Part shown: positions 7,641 through 16,692 of the stretch, piece by piece | Layout: each line of letters begins with the position of its first letter | How positions within the stretch are numbered: the first letter of the stretch is position 1 | Assembly (NCBI GenBank): GCA_033764965.1 | Contig: JANRIN010000263.1 | Location: 1-40,310 of the forward strand | Length of the DNA: 40,310 nucleotides | Reading direction: 5' to 3' | Origin: JSC-12 sp033764965 | GTDB lineage: Bacteria > Cyanobacteriota > Cyanobacteriia > Leptolyngbyales > Leptolyngbyaceae | Notes under the pieces: model-generated | The model's input: the letters and a program-made list of their open reading frames with translations, nothing else | Database searches by the model: none | Told to the model about the DNA's origin: nothing | Made by a program: the position numbers and the translations under genes

Positions 7641-8516
7641 TTACACCGCCAATCGCCCTGCGGCACCACCGATCGTGGCGGGCAAACCTAAAATGATGGT
7701 GTAGCTCAACCAGGTTTGCCAGGGATCCTGACTATTCAACTTATCGAAAAATATCAGCATTCCCAGCGCTGCCCCCAGAGACAACAGGTAAGACGCGATC
7801 GTTTCACTGGACGGACGCTGAAAGATGCCTTGTTGTTGCTGGCGCTTGACCTGGTTTGCAAACCCCGCAGCAAACACGATCGCGTAAGAAATGATTAGCG
7901 ATGCCGCCATAATTCCCAGCAACCACAACCCATTCACCGCTGCTGCCAACATAGGAATTTCATCCGTAGGAGCAATATTAAAAGCAATAATCAGTGCTCC
8001 AATCAGGGTTCCGCCAATATCTGACAAGGTTGCTTTTAGCGCCTTCTCATCTTGAAAATTAGCGGTTAATTTGTGTCCATCTTTTTCCTGGCTCTTATCG
8101 CCGCTCAAAAATTGGTTTGCTAATGCCACCCCTAACGTAAAAGGGATACTTTCATAAATGATTTTGCCTAATGCTTCGTTCAGGGGAGTTTCTAAAGTAA
8201 TTTCTCGTAGTAAAATCAGAATCAAGCACGTACAAATGATCCCGATCGCCATCGCTTCAACCGTGTCCTTAGCTTCGTCGCTGGCATCGTTATCAGCAAT
8301 CCGCCGAAAACCCGACGTTCGATTCAGCATAAACACGATCGCAAACGTTAATACCAATGCCAGCAACGCACGCGGCATCGAAGCGGATGATCCAATCCAC
8401 CAGACTTCCATTGTGTAAAGCAATGGCACCCCAAATAAAAAGCCGCCGGATGCTCCACGAACTAAATCATCGAACTCCCCAGTCCATTGATTTGAGTGCC
8501 TTCGAACTGTGCCCAT
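7641..8516 (-). CDS. TIGR02587 family integral membrane protein
   Basis: A 291-residue polytopic membrane protein with about seven or eight hydrophobic helices, interrupted by a hydrophilic cytoplasmic segment (NQFLSGDKSQEKDGHKLTAN, near 135-155). The N-terminus (EFDDLVRGASGGFLFGVPLLYTMEVWW) is typical of TIGR02587. It precedes its usual partner TIGR02588 on the minus strand, likely one operon. The DUF4230 gene lies 102 bp further upstream in the same direction. No transport or enzyme motif is apparent; function is unknown. Confidence 0.82.
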   Translation of the reverse strand: MGTVRRHSNQWTGEFDDLVRGASGGFLFGVPLLYTMEVWWIGSSASMPRALLALVLTFAIVFMLNRTSGFRRIADNDASDEAKDTVEAMAIGIICTCLILILLREITLETPLNEALGKIIYESIPFTLGVALANQFLSGDKSQEKDGHKLTANFQDEKALKATLSDIGGTLIGALIIAFNIAPTDEIPMLAAAVNGLWLLGIMAASLIISYAIVFAAGFANQVKRQQQQGIFQRPSSETIASYLLSLGAALGMLIFFDKLNSQDPWQTWLSYTIILGLPATIGGAAGRLAV

Positions 8517-8618
8517 ACTTTAGATACTGATTAAAAATGTGGTTAAGATCGCTAGCTTAAACCGCCATTAGTAATTTTCTATCTACTCAAAGGTATAAAG
8601 AAATTCAGTCACAATCAT

Positions 8619-9368
8619 TCATGATGATGGTTCAAAACTATTTGGTAAAACTTCATCAGGGGCGGCGTTGGTGGATGGGTTAACGCAAGTTGCTGCTGGT
8701 TGAATGTTGACGGTTACAGACTTATAACCCGCAGTGGTGAGCAACTGTGTCACAACCAATTTGGCGCGATCGCCGGCTTTTTGTAACAATCCTTCTGCAC
8801 AAGCAGCGGTTGTAATTTTTTCGAGAGCCTCCTGTTGAGCTAGCGTTTGGAGATCCGGTCCAGTATCCGGTCCTAACCCCAAAATTCCTCGATCGTAGTC
8901 ATAGACCTGAGACTTACTGACATCTATTTTTCTATCCAATACCTGAGCCGCAGGCAGTTGCAGTCGCACGCCATCATTCACAACCTGCACATCTTTTGCG
9001 GTGATTTGACTCAAATCAACCCCAGCTTTCACTTCTCCATGAGCAATATAAAGCAGTTTTGTCTTACCGAAAACGAACCCACCCACCGCCGCATCTTGCT
9101 CGGTCGGCACAACAGCTTGCATCGTAAAAACGGCTGTCGTCAGCTCACTGGCTTCTCGAACTTGTTGGAGTACCAGCGATCGCACATCAACCTCCGGCTC
9201 CAATGCTCTGGGCAGCAGTAAAGTGTTGAAAGCGCTCAACAAGCGATCGCCAACCTGAAAATTGTTGAAGCCAATCAAGCCAGCAGCAACGAGCAGCCCA
9301 CCGGAAATCATCCACAGCAAGCCACCCAACCAGCTTCCACTCCGCTGCCCGTAGTTATCACCTTTCAT
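8619..9368 (-). CDS. DUF4230 domain-containing protein
   Basis: A 249-residue protein with one N-terminal membrane helix (about residues 13-35, WLGGLLWMISGGLLVAAGLIGF) and a DUF4230 domain from about 65 to 230 (SELTTAVFTMQAVVP..., LLYIAHGEVKAGVDLSQI, QLPAAQVLDRKIDVSKSQVYDYDRG). Such proteins are membrane-anchored with the domain outside the cytoplasm, and their role is unknown. It lies 102 bp upstream of the TIGR02587/TIGR02588 pair on the same strand, so an envelope-related operon is plausible. The start is the ATG at 9368. Confidence 0.82.
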   Translation of the reverse strand: MKGDNYGQRSGSWLGGLLWMISGGLLVAAGLIGFNNFQVGDRLLSAFNTLLLPRALEPEVDVRSLVLQQVREASELTTAVFTMQAVVPTEQDAAVGGFVFGKTKLLYIAHGEVKAGVDLSQITAKDVQVVNDGVRLQLPAAQVLDRKIDVSKSQVYDYDRGILGLGPDTGPDLQTLAQQEALEKITTAACAEGLLQKAGDRAKLVVTQLLTTAGYKSVTVNIQPAATCVNPSTNAAPDEVLPNSFEPSS

Positions 9369-9387
9369 AACGCTTCAGCCAGAAGTT

Positions 9388-9403
9388 TGATACTAATGTA
9401 TCA
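9388..9403. promoter_or_regulatory. Short palindrome upstream of the DUF4230 gene
   Basis: TGATAC and GTATCA form a perfect 6-bp inverted repeat around TAAT, ending 20 bp upstream of the DUF4230 start codon. It is placed like an operator. No regulator is recognised. Confidence 0.3.
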
Positions 9404-9453
9404 TGTTATGTCCCAGTAGATGAGTACTTGAATTGATCACCCTAGCTAAAAAG

Positions 9454-10650
9454 TTACGAAACTGCACTAACTAACAAGCGATCGTGGTCTGATTCAACAC
9501 TGAGGGCAGAGGGTTGGTTCAGCGCGGATAGCATCAAGTTCGCTCGCCTCGCTGCCACTTTTTCCCATGTGTATTGGTAGGCTTGCCGGCGAGCCGACTC
9601 ACCTAACTGGTGTCGTAGGCTAGGGTCAGATGCCAATTTGATCAAAGCGTCCACCCAGCAATCCTCTTCGTAAGGCGGAAGAACAATGCCGTCTAATCCA
9701 TCTCGAACAATTCCGCCAGCCCCCATCGGTGAAGCCACAATTGGCAACCCGTGCGCCATTGCCTCATAGGTTACTAAAGGACTACCCTCTTCCAAGCTAG
9801 GCAGCACAAATAGATCTGCATCCAAGTAAAATGATGCGTAGTCAGGTCTAGCTCCCAAATGCACTACATCAAGCCGAGACAAAGTATCTCCACAGATTTC
9901 AGCAACACGCGGATCGAGGTGCCCTAGAATGATTAGTTTGCCTGGGATGTTAGCCTTCTCCCAAACTCGCAGAAACAAATGTAACCCTTTGCGGATACTG
10001 TCGCTTCCCATGAAAACAACCTTAAATTCGTCAGATTGAGATTGTTTCTCTACCGATCTAAATTGAGATAAATATGGAAAACGCTCTGGGCACCAACCCT
10101 CGCTCGCTGTCAATAGTTTTTGTCCTGGTACACCTGCATCTAAATAAGATTGGGTAACCGTTTGACTGGGGCAAATAATAAAATCTGCCAAATCAATCTC
10201 TTCTCTTTCTACCTCAACAGTTTCTAAAGTATTAGGGTGAGTCGGTTTCAGCCCTATTCTGGCATAGGCATCATCCAGAATTTGCTTTGAATGCCCTGTA
10301 AAGCAATTTACTCTTTCCAGGAAGATAGGTTTACTAATTGCTTTTGCTTGACGAGTTGTTTCTAAAGAAATTCCAGGCCAAATGTAGGCTGCATCAAAGT
10401 GCTTTAACTTCTTAAGAAACAGCTTCTCAGCCTTTCTTTTCGGCAAACCATTTTGCTTGTAGTAATACCATCTCAACAAGGGTGAAACTGCTTCAGTAAT
10501 TGCGGGTTGTCGCAAATATGGTTCACAACTGGGAACAATCATCTGAGCCTGAATATCAGACTGCTGCCATTTCTTATGCAAGGAACAAAAAACGTGACCG
10601 ATCGCGTTATCTTTGAGATGAAAAGGAACTATGGAAAGCAGCTTCAGCAT
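9454..10650 (-). CDS. Glycosyltransferase family 4 protein
   Basis: A GT-B fold glycosyltransferase of 398 residues, probably adding a sugar from a nucleotide-sugar donor to a surface polysaccharide or lipid-linked glycan. The C-terminal Glycos_transf_1 domain (about 205-375) shows the donor-site EX7E region (LPSLEEGSPLVTYEAMAHG) and the following GLPIVASPMGAGGIVRDG. The N-terminal acceptor domain is less conserved. The ATG at 10650 is preferred over a TTG at 10656; AGGA lies about 10 bases upstream. It is divergent from the flippase gene at 11261. Substrates cannot be predicted. Confidence 0.88.
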   Translation of the reverse strand: MLKLLSIVPFHLKDNAIGHVFCSLHKKWQQSDIQAQMIVPSCEPYLRQPAITEAVSPLLRWYYYKQNGLPKRKAEKLFLKKLKHFDAAYIWPGISLETTRQAKAISKPIFLERVNCFTGHSKQILDDAYARIGLKPTHPNTLETVEVEREEIDLADFIICPSQTVTQSYLDAGVPGQKLLTASEGWCPERFPYLSQFRSVEKQSQSDEFKVVFMGSDSIRKGLHLFLRVWEKANIPGKLIILGHLDPRVAEICGDTLSRLDVVHLGARPDYASFYLDADLFVLPSLEEGSPLVTYEAMAHGLPIVASPMGAGGIVRDGLDGIVLPPYEEDCWVDALIKLASDPSLRHQLGESARRQAYQYTWEKVAARRANLMLSALNQPSALSVESDHDRLLVSAVS

Positions 10651-10751
10651 TTTCAAATCCTGATAATAAAAACTGTTGCACTACAAAGTGTTCCCCACAT
10701 ACATGGAGTGATAAAGATAGCCTGTCTAAATATTCAGAGGGGAATGGCTAT

Positions 10752-10774
10752 GCGATGCTACTTGGTAGCATCGC
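10752..10774. promoter_or_regulatory. Perfect 10-bp hairpin upstream of the GT4 gene
   Basis: GCGATGCTAC (10752-10761) and GTAGCATCGC (10765-10774) are exact inverted repeats around TTG. No T-run follows on either strand, so it is not an ordinary terminator. It lies about 100 bp upstream of the GT4 start, so it may sit in that gene's leader or be a dispersed extragenic palindrome. Confidence 0.5.
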
Positions 10775-11243
10775 CACTAACTTTGAGAATGAGGTGAAGT
10801 AATCAGAAAATACACTCACGTATGAGGCAATCACATACGACACAAACTTACTTTGTAATGTCTCGACTTTTACAGTTTGCCTTAGAACCATTTGCTGAAA
10901 AAGTAAAGTATTCCTGACTTAACAGGAACTTTATCAATCCATCTCCACAAATAAAGTTTCTGCCCTCGAATCCATCACTTAGGTTAGAGAACATATGGGT
11001 TCAAAAGGAACAAGAATAAAGAAAAGAATTCTATAAGTCAATGGAAGAAACTTTCAAACGAATATTTACACGCCTCACCTGAGTAATTAGGGTAGTGTCT
11101 GCTATCACCAAGTAACAAACTGTAAAAATTTCAAAAAGATGCCTGAAATTTGGTGGGGCAGAAGCTTTGGCTTCCCTATAGTATTAGTGAAAACTGAAGA
11201 GTTTATACTCTTATCAAAGGTTTAGTATCCCTTTCCATCCCTT

Positions 11244-11255
11244 ACACTTAAGTGT
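11244..11255. promoter_or_regulatory. 12-bp perfect palindrome beside the flippase start
   Basis: ACACTTAAGTGT is self-complementary and ends 5 bp before the ATG at 11261, where a ribosome-binding site would be expected. It could be an operator or affect translation initiation. Chance occurrence cannot be excluded. Confidence 0.3.
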
Positions 11256-11260
11256 TGCGA

Positions 11261-12640
11261 ATGACTGAAAGTCCTGTAGAGCAAGCTTTGGAAAACTCAA
11301 AATTAAGCGAGAAGCAACCCCCCTCTCTGCTTCAGCGCGTGTTGAAGGGAGCAGCCTTAACCTTTGGTGGACATTTTGCAAGCCAAGTCATTCGGTTATT
11401 AAACAACTTAATTCTGAGTCGGCTACTGTTCCCAGAAGCCTTTGGGCTAATGGCGCTGGTATACACCTTCATCAGTGGCTTAAGTATGTTTGCAGATACT
11501 GGGACAGATGCCAACATTATTCAGAGCAAGCGAGGCGAGGATCCAGTCTTCCTGAATACCGCATGGACAGTGGACTGTATTCGAGGGATTATCCTATGGC
11601 TGGCTGCTTGTCTGATTAGTTTTCCGGTTGCAAGTTTCTACAATCAACCAATCCTTCGTTACCTGCTACCTGTTACCGCACTGACCACGCTGATTGGTGG
11701 ATTTAATTCTAATAAGGTCGTTGTTGCCAATCGAAATTTGAACATCGGTCGGCTGATCGTCATGGATTTCATCGTTCAAGTTTCGGGCATTCTTGTAACT
11801 CTTGTGCTTGCGTGGATCGCAAAATCAATGAATGCACCGAGAGATATTGCTGTTTGGGCGTTAGTAGCAGGGAATTTGATCGGAAGCATTTGCTACTTGG
11901 TGTTGAGCTATACTTTTATTGAAGGGGAAGGCAACCGTTTTCAGCTAGATCGTGAGTCTTTACGGGAATTGTTCCAGTTTGGGCGCTGGATCTTCCTCAG
12001 TACCTTGCTGACCTTTTTTGCGTTTCAGGGAAACAACCTCGCTATTCCTCGTTTGCTTGGGGTTGGGTTCTTTGGAGTATATTCCTTTGCCTACGGGTTA
12101 TCACAAGCCGCCAACGCGATCGTATCCGCTTTAGGCACGCGGGTTTTGTTTCCCTCCTTTTCCGAGTTGTACCGCAATCGACCTGAGCGTTTGTATTCTG
12201 CTTTGAAGCGATCGCGGATAGCACTGAATGGCGTGAATTGGGCTGTGGCACTGGTCTTTATAGCTTTTGGTCAACAACTGATCAGTGTAATGTACGACCA
12301 CCGCTATGCAGATGCTGGCTGGATGTTACAAATCCTAGCTTTAGGCTCCCTAGTTTCCATGCTGGAATCTACTTATTCCAACGCTCTCTTGGCTCAAGGG
12401 AAAACGCAAATCATGTTGTACATGATGATGATTCAGGTAGTTTTGCAATTTATTGGTATATTCCTGGGATATTATTTTGGAGGTGATTTTGGGTTGGTGG
12501 TTGGTAGTGCGCTAGTTAGTTGGGCGCTTTACCCATTTCACGCAATCTTCTATGCTCGTCTTTCAATCTGGCAACCGGAAATTGATTTACCCTTAATCGC
12601 TTTAGCAACAGCCATTGGAGCCTTTATCCTTATTCCCTAA
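11261..12640 (+). CDS. Oligosaccharide flippase family protein (Wzx-like)
   Basis: A polytopic inner-membrane protein of 459 residues with about 12-13 hydrophobic helices, of the polysaccharide biosynthesis/MATE-like (MOP) superfamily. It probably flips lipid-linked glycan units across the membrane. Typical features are the N-terminal LLQRVLKGAALTFGGHFASQVIRLLNNLILSRLLFPEAFGLMAL run and the repeated amphipathic helices. The frame opens with a GTG at 11252, but the ATG at 11261 is preferred. It is divergent from a GT4 glycosyltransferase and followed 50 bp later by a HAD hydrolase on the same strand. The substrate is unknown. Confidence 0.88.
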   Translation: MTESPVEQALENSKLSEKQPPSLLQRVLKGAALTFGGHFASQVIRLLNNLILSRLLFPEAFGLMALVYTFISGLSMFADTGTDANIIQSKRGEDPVFLNTAWTVDCIRGIILWLAACLISFPVASFYNQPILRYLLPVTALTTLIGGFNSNKVVVANRNLNIGRLIVMDFIVQVSGILVTLVLAWIAKSMNAPRDIAVWALVAGNLIGSICYLVLSYTFIEGEGNRFQLDRESLRELFQFGRWIFLSTLLTFFAFQGNNLAIPRLLGVGFFGVYSFAYGLSQAANAIVSALGTRVLFPSFSELYRNRPERLYSALKRSRIALNGVNWAVALVFIAFGQQLISVMYDHRYADAGWMLQILALGSLVSMLESTYSNALLAQGKTQIMLYMMMIQVVLQFIGIFLGYYFGGDFGLVVGSALVSWALYPFHAIFYARLSIWQPEIDLPLIALATAIGAFILIP

Positions 12641-12690
12641 ACATCTGTTCTACAGGCTTTGATGGACTCTTCAACCTATAAAGTGAAGCT

Positions 12691-13323
12691 TTGAGAGTTA
12701 TCATTTTTGATTTTGATGGGACGATCGCGGATTCCTTTGAAACTGTCCTGAGAATTTCTAACCAGTTAGCTGCTGAGTTTGGTTATCCAGTTGTGCAGGG
12801 AGCAGAGGAAATAGACCAGTTAAAAGCTTTAAGCTCTCGCGAAATTATTAAACGCTCCAAAATCTCTCCACTTAAACTGCCTTTTTTGTTACTCCGATTG
12901 CGGACAGAACTAAATCGTGAAATTAGCCAACTGAAGTTAATTTCAGGCATGAAATCAGTCCTGCTGTCTCTTAAAGCGCAGGGTAACCGCTTAGGCATTG
13001 TGACTTCCAACTCCTGTAAAAACGTCAACACTTTCCTGGAAGTTCAGGAATTGCAAGATGTGTTTGACTTTGTTAGCTCTGGGCTATCACTGTTTGGTAA
13101 AGGTCGAGTTGTTCAACGCTTAATGCACCAACGTAGATTACATCCCACAGAAGTAATCTACGTTGGAGACGAAACCCGCGACATTGAAGCAGCCCACAAG
13201 ATTGGAATCAAAGCGATCGCCGTCACCTGGGGATTTAACTCTAGCCAAGCACTTGCCGCCGAAAACCCTGATTTTTTGATTCACAAGCCTGAGGATCTAC
13301 TACAGGTGACTCGAACATTTTGA
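12691..13323 (+). CDS. HAD-superfamily hydrolase (phosphoglycolate phosphatase-like)
   Basis: A 210-residue soluble hydrolase of the HAD-IA group. Motif I is at the N-terminus (IIFDFDGTIADS, both Asp present), motif II is IVTSNS, and the motif III/IV region includes YVGDETRDIEAAHKIGIKAIAVTWGFN. The small helical cap follows motif I. The only in-frame start is a TTG at 12691, since a stop codon lies just upstream at 12679. It follows the flippase by 50 bp and may be co-transcribed. HAD-IA enzymes act on many phosphate esters, so the substrate is open; a sugar-phosphate role beside the glycan genes is a guess. Confidence 0.88.
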   Translation: MRVIIFDFDGTIADSFETVLRISNQLAAEFGYPVVQGAEEIDQLKALSSREIIKRSKISPLKLPFLLLRLRTELNREISQLKLISGMKSVLLSLKAQGNRLGIVTSNSCKNVNTFLEVQELQDVFDFVSSGLSLFGKGRVVQRLMHQRRLHPTEVIYVGDETRDIEAAHKIGIKAIAVTWGFNSSQALAAENPDFLIHKPEDLLQVTRTF

Positions 13324-13375
13324 ATGATCGCCATTCCGTCAAACTTGGACAAAAGCAGGGAACAAAACAGCTTTA

Positions 13376-13971
13376 GAGCCTATCCGAAAACTGAGTGAAC
13401 CGTGAGCAACTAGAGGGGATTAAGTTATAGCCATTTTCTGCCCATGAACTTTACAGAAATCGCCCCTGGTTTTCGGTTGCCAGATGAAGTTTGGGAGTGC
13501 GTTAAAGGTGCAATTCCAGTTCAACCTCCTAAGCCCAAAGGTGGGTGACCGCGGATGGATGACCGACAAGCTCTAGATGCCATTTTTTACGTGCTGCGAA
13601 CGGGGTGTCAAGGGAAAGCCTTACCTCGGGCTTTAGGCGCAGCAAGTACCGTGCATGACCGCGATCAAGAATGGGTCGAACAAGGGGTGTGTTTGAGGAT
13701 GTGGGAGTTAGGACTCGAAGTCTACGCTCTGGAGGTGGGGATTGAGTGGAATTGGATGTCGATGGATGGGGCAATGGTCAAAGCCCCATTGGGGGAAAAA
13801 GAAACGGGTGCGAATCCCACTGACAGAGCCAAATCGGGCACCAAACGGAGTGTGTTAACTGGTGGCAATGGCGTACCGATTGGGGTTGCGATTGCAGGAG
13901 CAAATCGACATGACATGAAACTGACCCAGGCGACTTTAGAGACTCAACGCATCATCCCTCCCGACCTAGAA
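13376..13971 (+). pseudogene. IS5-family transposase remnant
   Basis: A decayed insertion sequence. The left end (GAGCCTATCCGAAAA at 13376) resembles known IS5-group ends. The transposase starts at the ATG at 13444 (MNFTEIAPGFRLPDEVWE...) and meets an in-frame TGA at 13546-13548, where the family has an Arg (GGRPRMDDRQALDAI), consistent with CGA to TGA. The frame reopens at 13555 with a good DDE-type core (MSMDGAMVKAPLGEKETGANP), but the alignable part stops near PPDLE at about 13971. The last third, including the final catalytic region and right end, is missing. A Trp of the usual CQWK motif is Gly. It separates the HAD gene from the leftward Uma2 gene. Not functional. Confidence 0.85.
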
Positions 13972-14057
13972 CTAGGACTTGGCTCAGTCGTTGCCGGGAT
14001 TTTAACTTGCTTGTTTGCTGTGTTCCATCCTTGAATTCACCAAACTACTAATCAAGC

Positions 14058-14612
14058 TCAATCAGCGTTAAGCAGTTTGTCTACTGAGATTTCTAGATTG
14101 GGGAAAGCAAGAGGTCGGAGGGTTCCGTTGGTAAAGGTCGTTTTGGAGTGATACTCGCCACTTTGAGGGTCGCGAAATACGATTAACTGCATTGCTTGCA
14201 AATTGACCACCCAATATTCGCGAATTCCAACCTCGGCATAAATGTTGCTTTTGACCTGGAGATCTTTATCCAGGCTGGAATCGGCGTATTCAATAATCCA
14301 AAAAATGTTTTCAGGGTAAGGATGGTGCGATCGGTATTGTCGCCCCAATCGTTGCACGATCGCCAAATCGGGTTCGGGTTCTGAAGCATTGGGCAACGTC
14401 ACTGGATGAGCTTGTCGCACTTTTGCTCGATCGCCCAGCAAATTCGTCAAGTACTCGCCTGCTTCGTCAGTAGAATAGGCGTGCAATTTTCCTTCTGTCC
14501 CCATTTCCACCAAATCTCCCCGCAACAGTTCCAAATTGCGATCGTCCAAAATCCCAGACCCTACTAATTGGTGGTATTCGTCAAGTGACCATTTTGCAGT
14601 GGTAAAAGTCAT
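14058..14612 (-). CDS. Uma2 family (DUF820) restriction-endonuclease-fold protein
   Basis: A 184-residue member of the Uma2 family, which is greatly expanded in cyanobacteria. The PD-(D/E)XK-like core is visible: RNLELLRGDLVEM, then SEPEPDLAIV (the PD Asp), then the IIEYADSSLDKDLQVKSNIYAEVGIREYWVVNL block with E and K catalytic candidates. No biological role is established; these genes are often mobile or scattered. It is leftward, 57 bp upstream of the antiporter's stop-side neighbour region, and next to the IS5 remnant. Confidence 0.9.
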   Translation of the reverse strand: MTFTTAKWSLDEYHQLVGSGILDDRNLELLRGDLVEMGTEGKLHAYSTDEAGEYLTNLLGDRAKVRQAHPVTLPNASEPEPDLAIVQRLGRQYRSHHPYPENIFWIIEYADSSLDKDLQVKSNIYAEVGIREYWVVNLQAMQLIVFRDPQSGEYHSKTTFTNGTLRPLAFPNLEISVDKLLNAD

Positions 14613-14669
14613 GGCTCAACCTCGTGATGGAATGAAATTGGCTTGGATTAATCATATGATCATTATTTC

Positions 14670-16661
14670 TTACTCACTCGTTCCTGCATCTGAGTTGATG
14701 TTTGCCGCTTCCGCCAACTCCTTCTCTGGCAATGGTTGTAGTTCTGGCGCAGAGGAATTTTCTTGAGATAATTCGGATTCTACGGCGCTAACCTTCTCAA
14801 TTTCCGGCAATTTTTCTGGGGTGAGGCGAGTCTGGCTGGAACCGGAGAGGACTTTGAGCAGTTTAGGCTTGGGATCATGCAACAGGTAAACTAAGCGATC
14901 GCCCGATTCCCAACTTTCTTCTGCCGCTACAATTCGCAACTGTCCAGCACGTTCCACCAGTAAAGGAATTAAGTCTCCCTCCTGAATGCGAGTCTTAATT
15001 TGAGTTTCTTGGGGTGCAACCGTATCTTCAACCAGCACAGTTTCCCCTAGCTTCACTGAGCCGTCTGCCAGGTATTGATTCCAGGTTTTTAGCGAGAATT
15101 GAGCTTCAAAGGCTTGAGCCACTTTGGACGTAGCTGTGGGTGTGCCAGCCTGATCGCTGGGAAACACGGCTAACACACGGGGTGGATCAAATTCTTCGAT
15201 CGCCCGTTGCGCCAGCACCACATTCACCTCGCTGTTTTTGGTCATCGCCAGAAAAGTACCCTTAGATGCCAGTCCGGCTCGTTCTAACACATCCGTATCT
15301 AAGGCACTGCTAATAAAAACAGGCAGATTCTCCCGTTCTGCCTGTTCCTTCGCCTCAGGCGACGTATCAATCAGCACGACGGGTTCACCCTGTTCCACAA
15401 ATAACCGAGCAATCAAAACGCTAACTGGATTACATCCTGCAATCACCAACCCGGTTGCAGCTTTGGAATTGATTTGCAGCAAATTTGCTATCCATTGCGC
15501 CGTAAGCGCCTGGGAAACCACAGTCAAAATAATCGTGAGAAAAACTAACGCCTTAATCGAGTCGCCCCCGTTAATGCCGCGCTGGGTCAGCAGGATGGCA
15601 AACAACGAGGCAACTGAAGCGGAAACAATACCACGGGGCGCAATCCAGCATAAAAACAATTTTTGTCGCCAACTTAACCCACTGTTCCAGGTACACACCC
15701 AAATATTGAGAGGACGCACGACAAACATCAGCGCTAGCACCGTCAGCACCCCACCCCACCCCAGAGCAAACACGCCCGGAATCGACAAATCCGCAGCCAG
15801 GAGAATGAATAACACGGACACCGCCAGAATTGACAATTGCCCCTTAAAGCGCTTCAAGAGCCGTTCTTCTGGCAGGGATGAAGCCCGCAAAATGATTCCA
15901 GCCGCAACAGTTGCCATCAAGCCGGACTCATTTTGAAGCATTTGAGCAAAGCCAAATAACCCCCACAATCCAGCTAACACCACCAGCGTTTTTAAGTCAT
16001 CGGAAAGGAACTGCGCCCGTTTAAGCAGTTGCCCCAAAAGCCAGCCCCCCGCGACCCCAATGCCGCCCCCAATCCCCAGTCGCAGCATCAAACCGCCTGC
16101 CACTGTTAAGGGTTCAGTGTTGCCGCTGAGGAGAATGTTGAGCACCACCACTGCCAGGATGGCACCCACCGGATCAATCAGAACGCCTTCTCCCTCTAGC
16201 AACGTGGCAACGCGCCGATCGACCTTCACCTGCCGCAACAATGGATTAATCACGGTTGGACCGGTCACTACCACCAGAGAAGCATAGAGGAAGGAAATCG
16301 CCCAGGGAAATTCACTCAACCAATGAGCCGCCATACTCCCACCCAGCAGAGTGATGAGAGTGCCGATCGTTACGAGATTGCGTAAGCTGCCGGACACTCG
16401 CCCCAAGTCTCGTAGTTGCAGGTTGAACCCCCCCTCAAACAAGATGACCGCCACCAGGAGAGACACCAGGACATCCAACCCCACCCCCAGGCGATCAGGG
16501 TAGAGCAAGCCAAAAGCACTGGGTCCCAGCAGAATGCCAAACAGCAGCAAAAAAACAATGCCGGGAGCTTTCAAAAACTCTGCCAGCACCTGCGCCCCAA
16601 TCCCAGCAATCACCGTCAGGATGATTTGCAGGGTGAGATCCAGGGGAGCATCGATCGGCAT
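14670..16661 (-). CDS. Cation:proton antiporter (CPA family) with C-terminal Rossmann/TrkA-N domain
   Basis: A 663-residue membrane protein, probably exchanging Na+ or K+ for H+. The first ~400 residues form a Na_H_Exchanger domain with about 12 helices; the central ion-binding region reads EGEGVLIDPVGAILAVV, giving ID rather than the common ND pair. Residues about 405-520 are a TrkA-N-like Rossmann fold (GLVIAGCNPVSVLIARLFVEQGEPVVLIDTSPE), followed by a TrkA-C-like segment and an acidic tail. The regulatory domain suggests nucleotide control. The mltA gene ends 31 bp upstream on the same strand, so they may be co-transcribed. The ion preference cannot be read from sequence. Confidence 0.9.
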   Translation of the reverse strand: MPIDAPLDLTLQIILTVIAGIGAQVLAEFLKAPGIVFLLLFGILLGPSAFGLLYPDRLGVGLDVLVSLLVAVILFEGGFNLQLRDLGRVSGSLRNLVTIGTLITLLGGSMAAHWLSEFPWAISFLYASLVVVTGPTVINPLLRQVKVDRRVATLLEGEGVLIDPVGAILAVVVLNILLSGNTEPLTVAGGLMLRLGIGGGIGVAGGWLLGQLLKRAQFLSDDLKTLVVLAGLWGLFGFAQMLQNESGLMATVAAGIILRASSLPEERLLKRFKGQLSILAVSVLFILLAADLSIPGVFALGWGGVLTVLALMFVVRPLNIWVCTWNSGLSWRQKLFLCWIAPRGIVSASVASLFAILLTQRGINGGDSIKALVFLTIILTVVSQALTAQWIANLLQINSKAATGLVIAGCNPVSVLIARLFVEQGEPVVLIDTSPEAKEQAERENLPVFISSALDTDVLERAGLASKGTFLAMTKNSEVNVVLAQRAIEEFDPPRVLAVFPSDQAGTPTATSKVAQAFEAQFSLKTWNQYLADGSVKLGETVLVEDTVAPQETQIKTRIQEGDLIPLLVERAGQLRIVAAEESWESGDRLVYLLHDPKPKLLKVLSGSSQTRLTPEKLPEIEKVSAVESELSQENSSAPELQPLPEKELAEAANINSDAGTSE

Positions 16662-16692
16662 AAGGGGCAGCGCAGAAGGGGAGTGAGTAGGG

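Larger units (their letters stand above)
10651..11260. other. Divergent intergenic region of the polysaccharide genes
   Basis: About 610 bp between the GT4 and flippase genes. It holds a strong hairpin (10752-10774), a CGTATG/CATACG inverted repeat (10819-10839), a short inverted repeat AAGAGT/ACTCTT (11197-11212) and a 12-bp palindrome beside the flippase start. No conserved ORF is apparent; a plus-strand frame overlapping the GT4 gene is a shadow. Confidence 0.5.

Noticed and set aside
10507..10797. Plus-strand frame of 96 codons overlapping the start of the GT4 gene
   Set aside because: It is antisense to a conserved N-terminus and runs through a perfect hairpin; no RBS.
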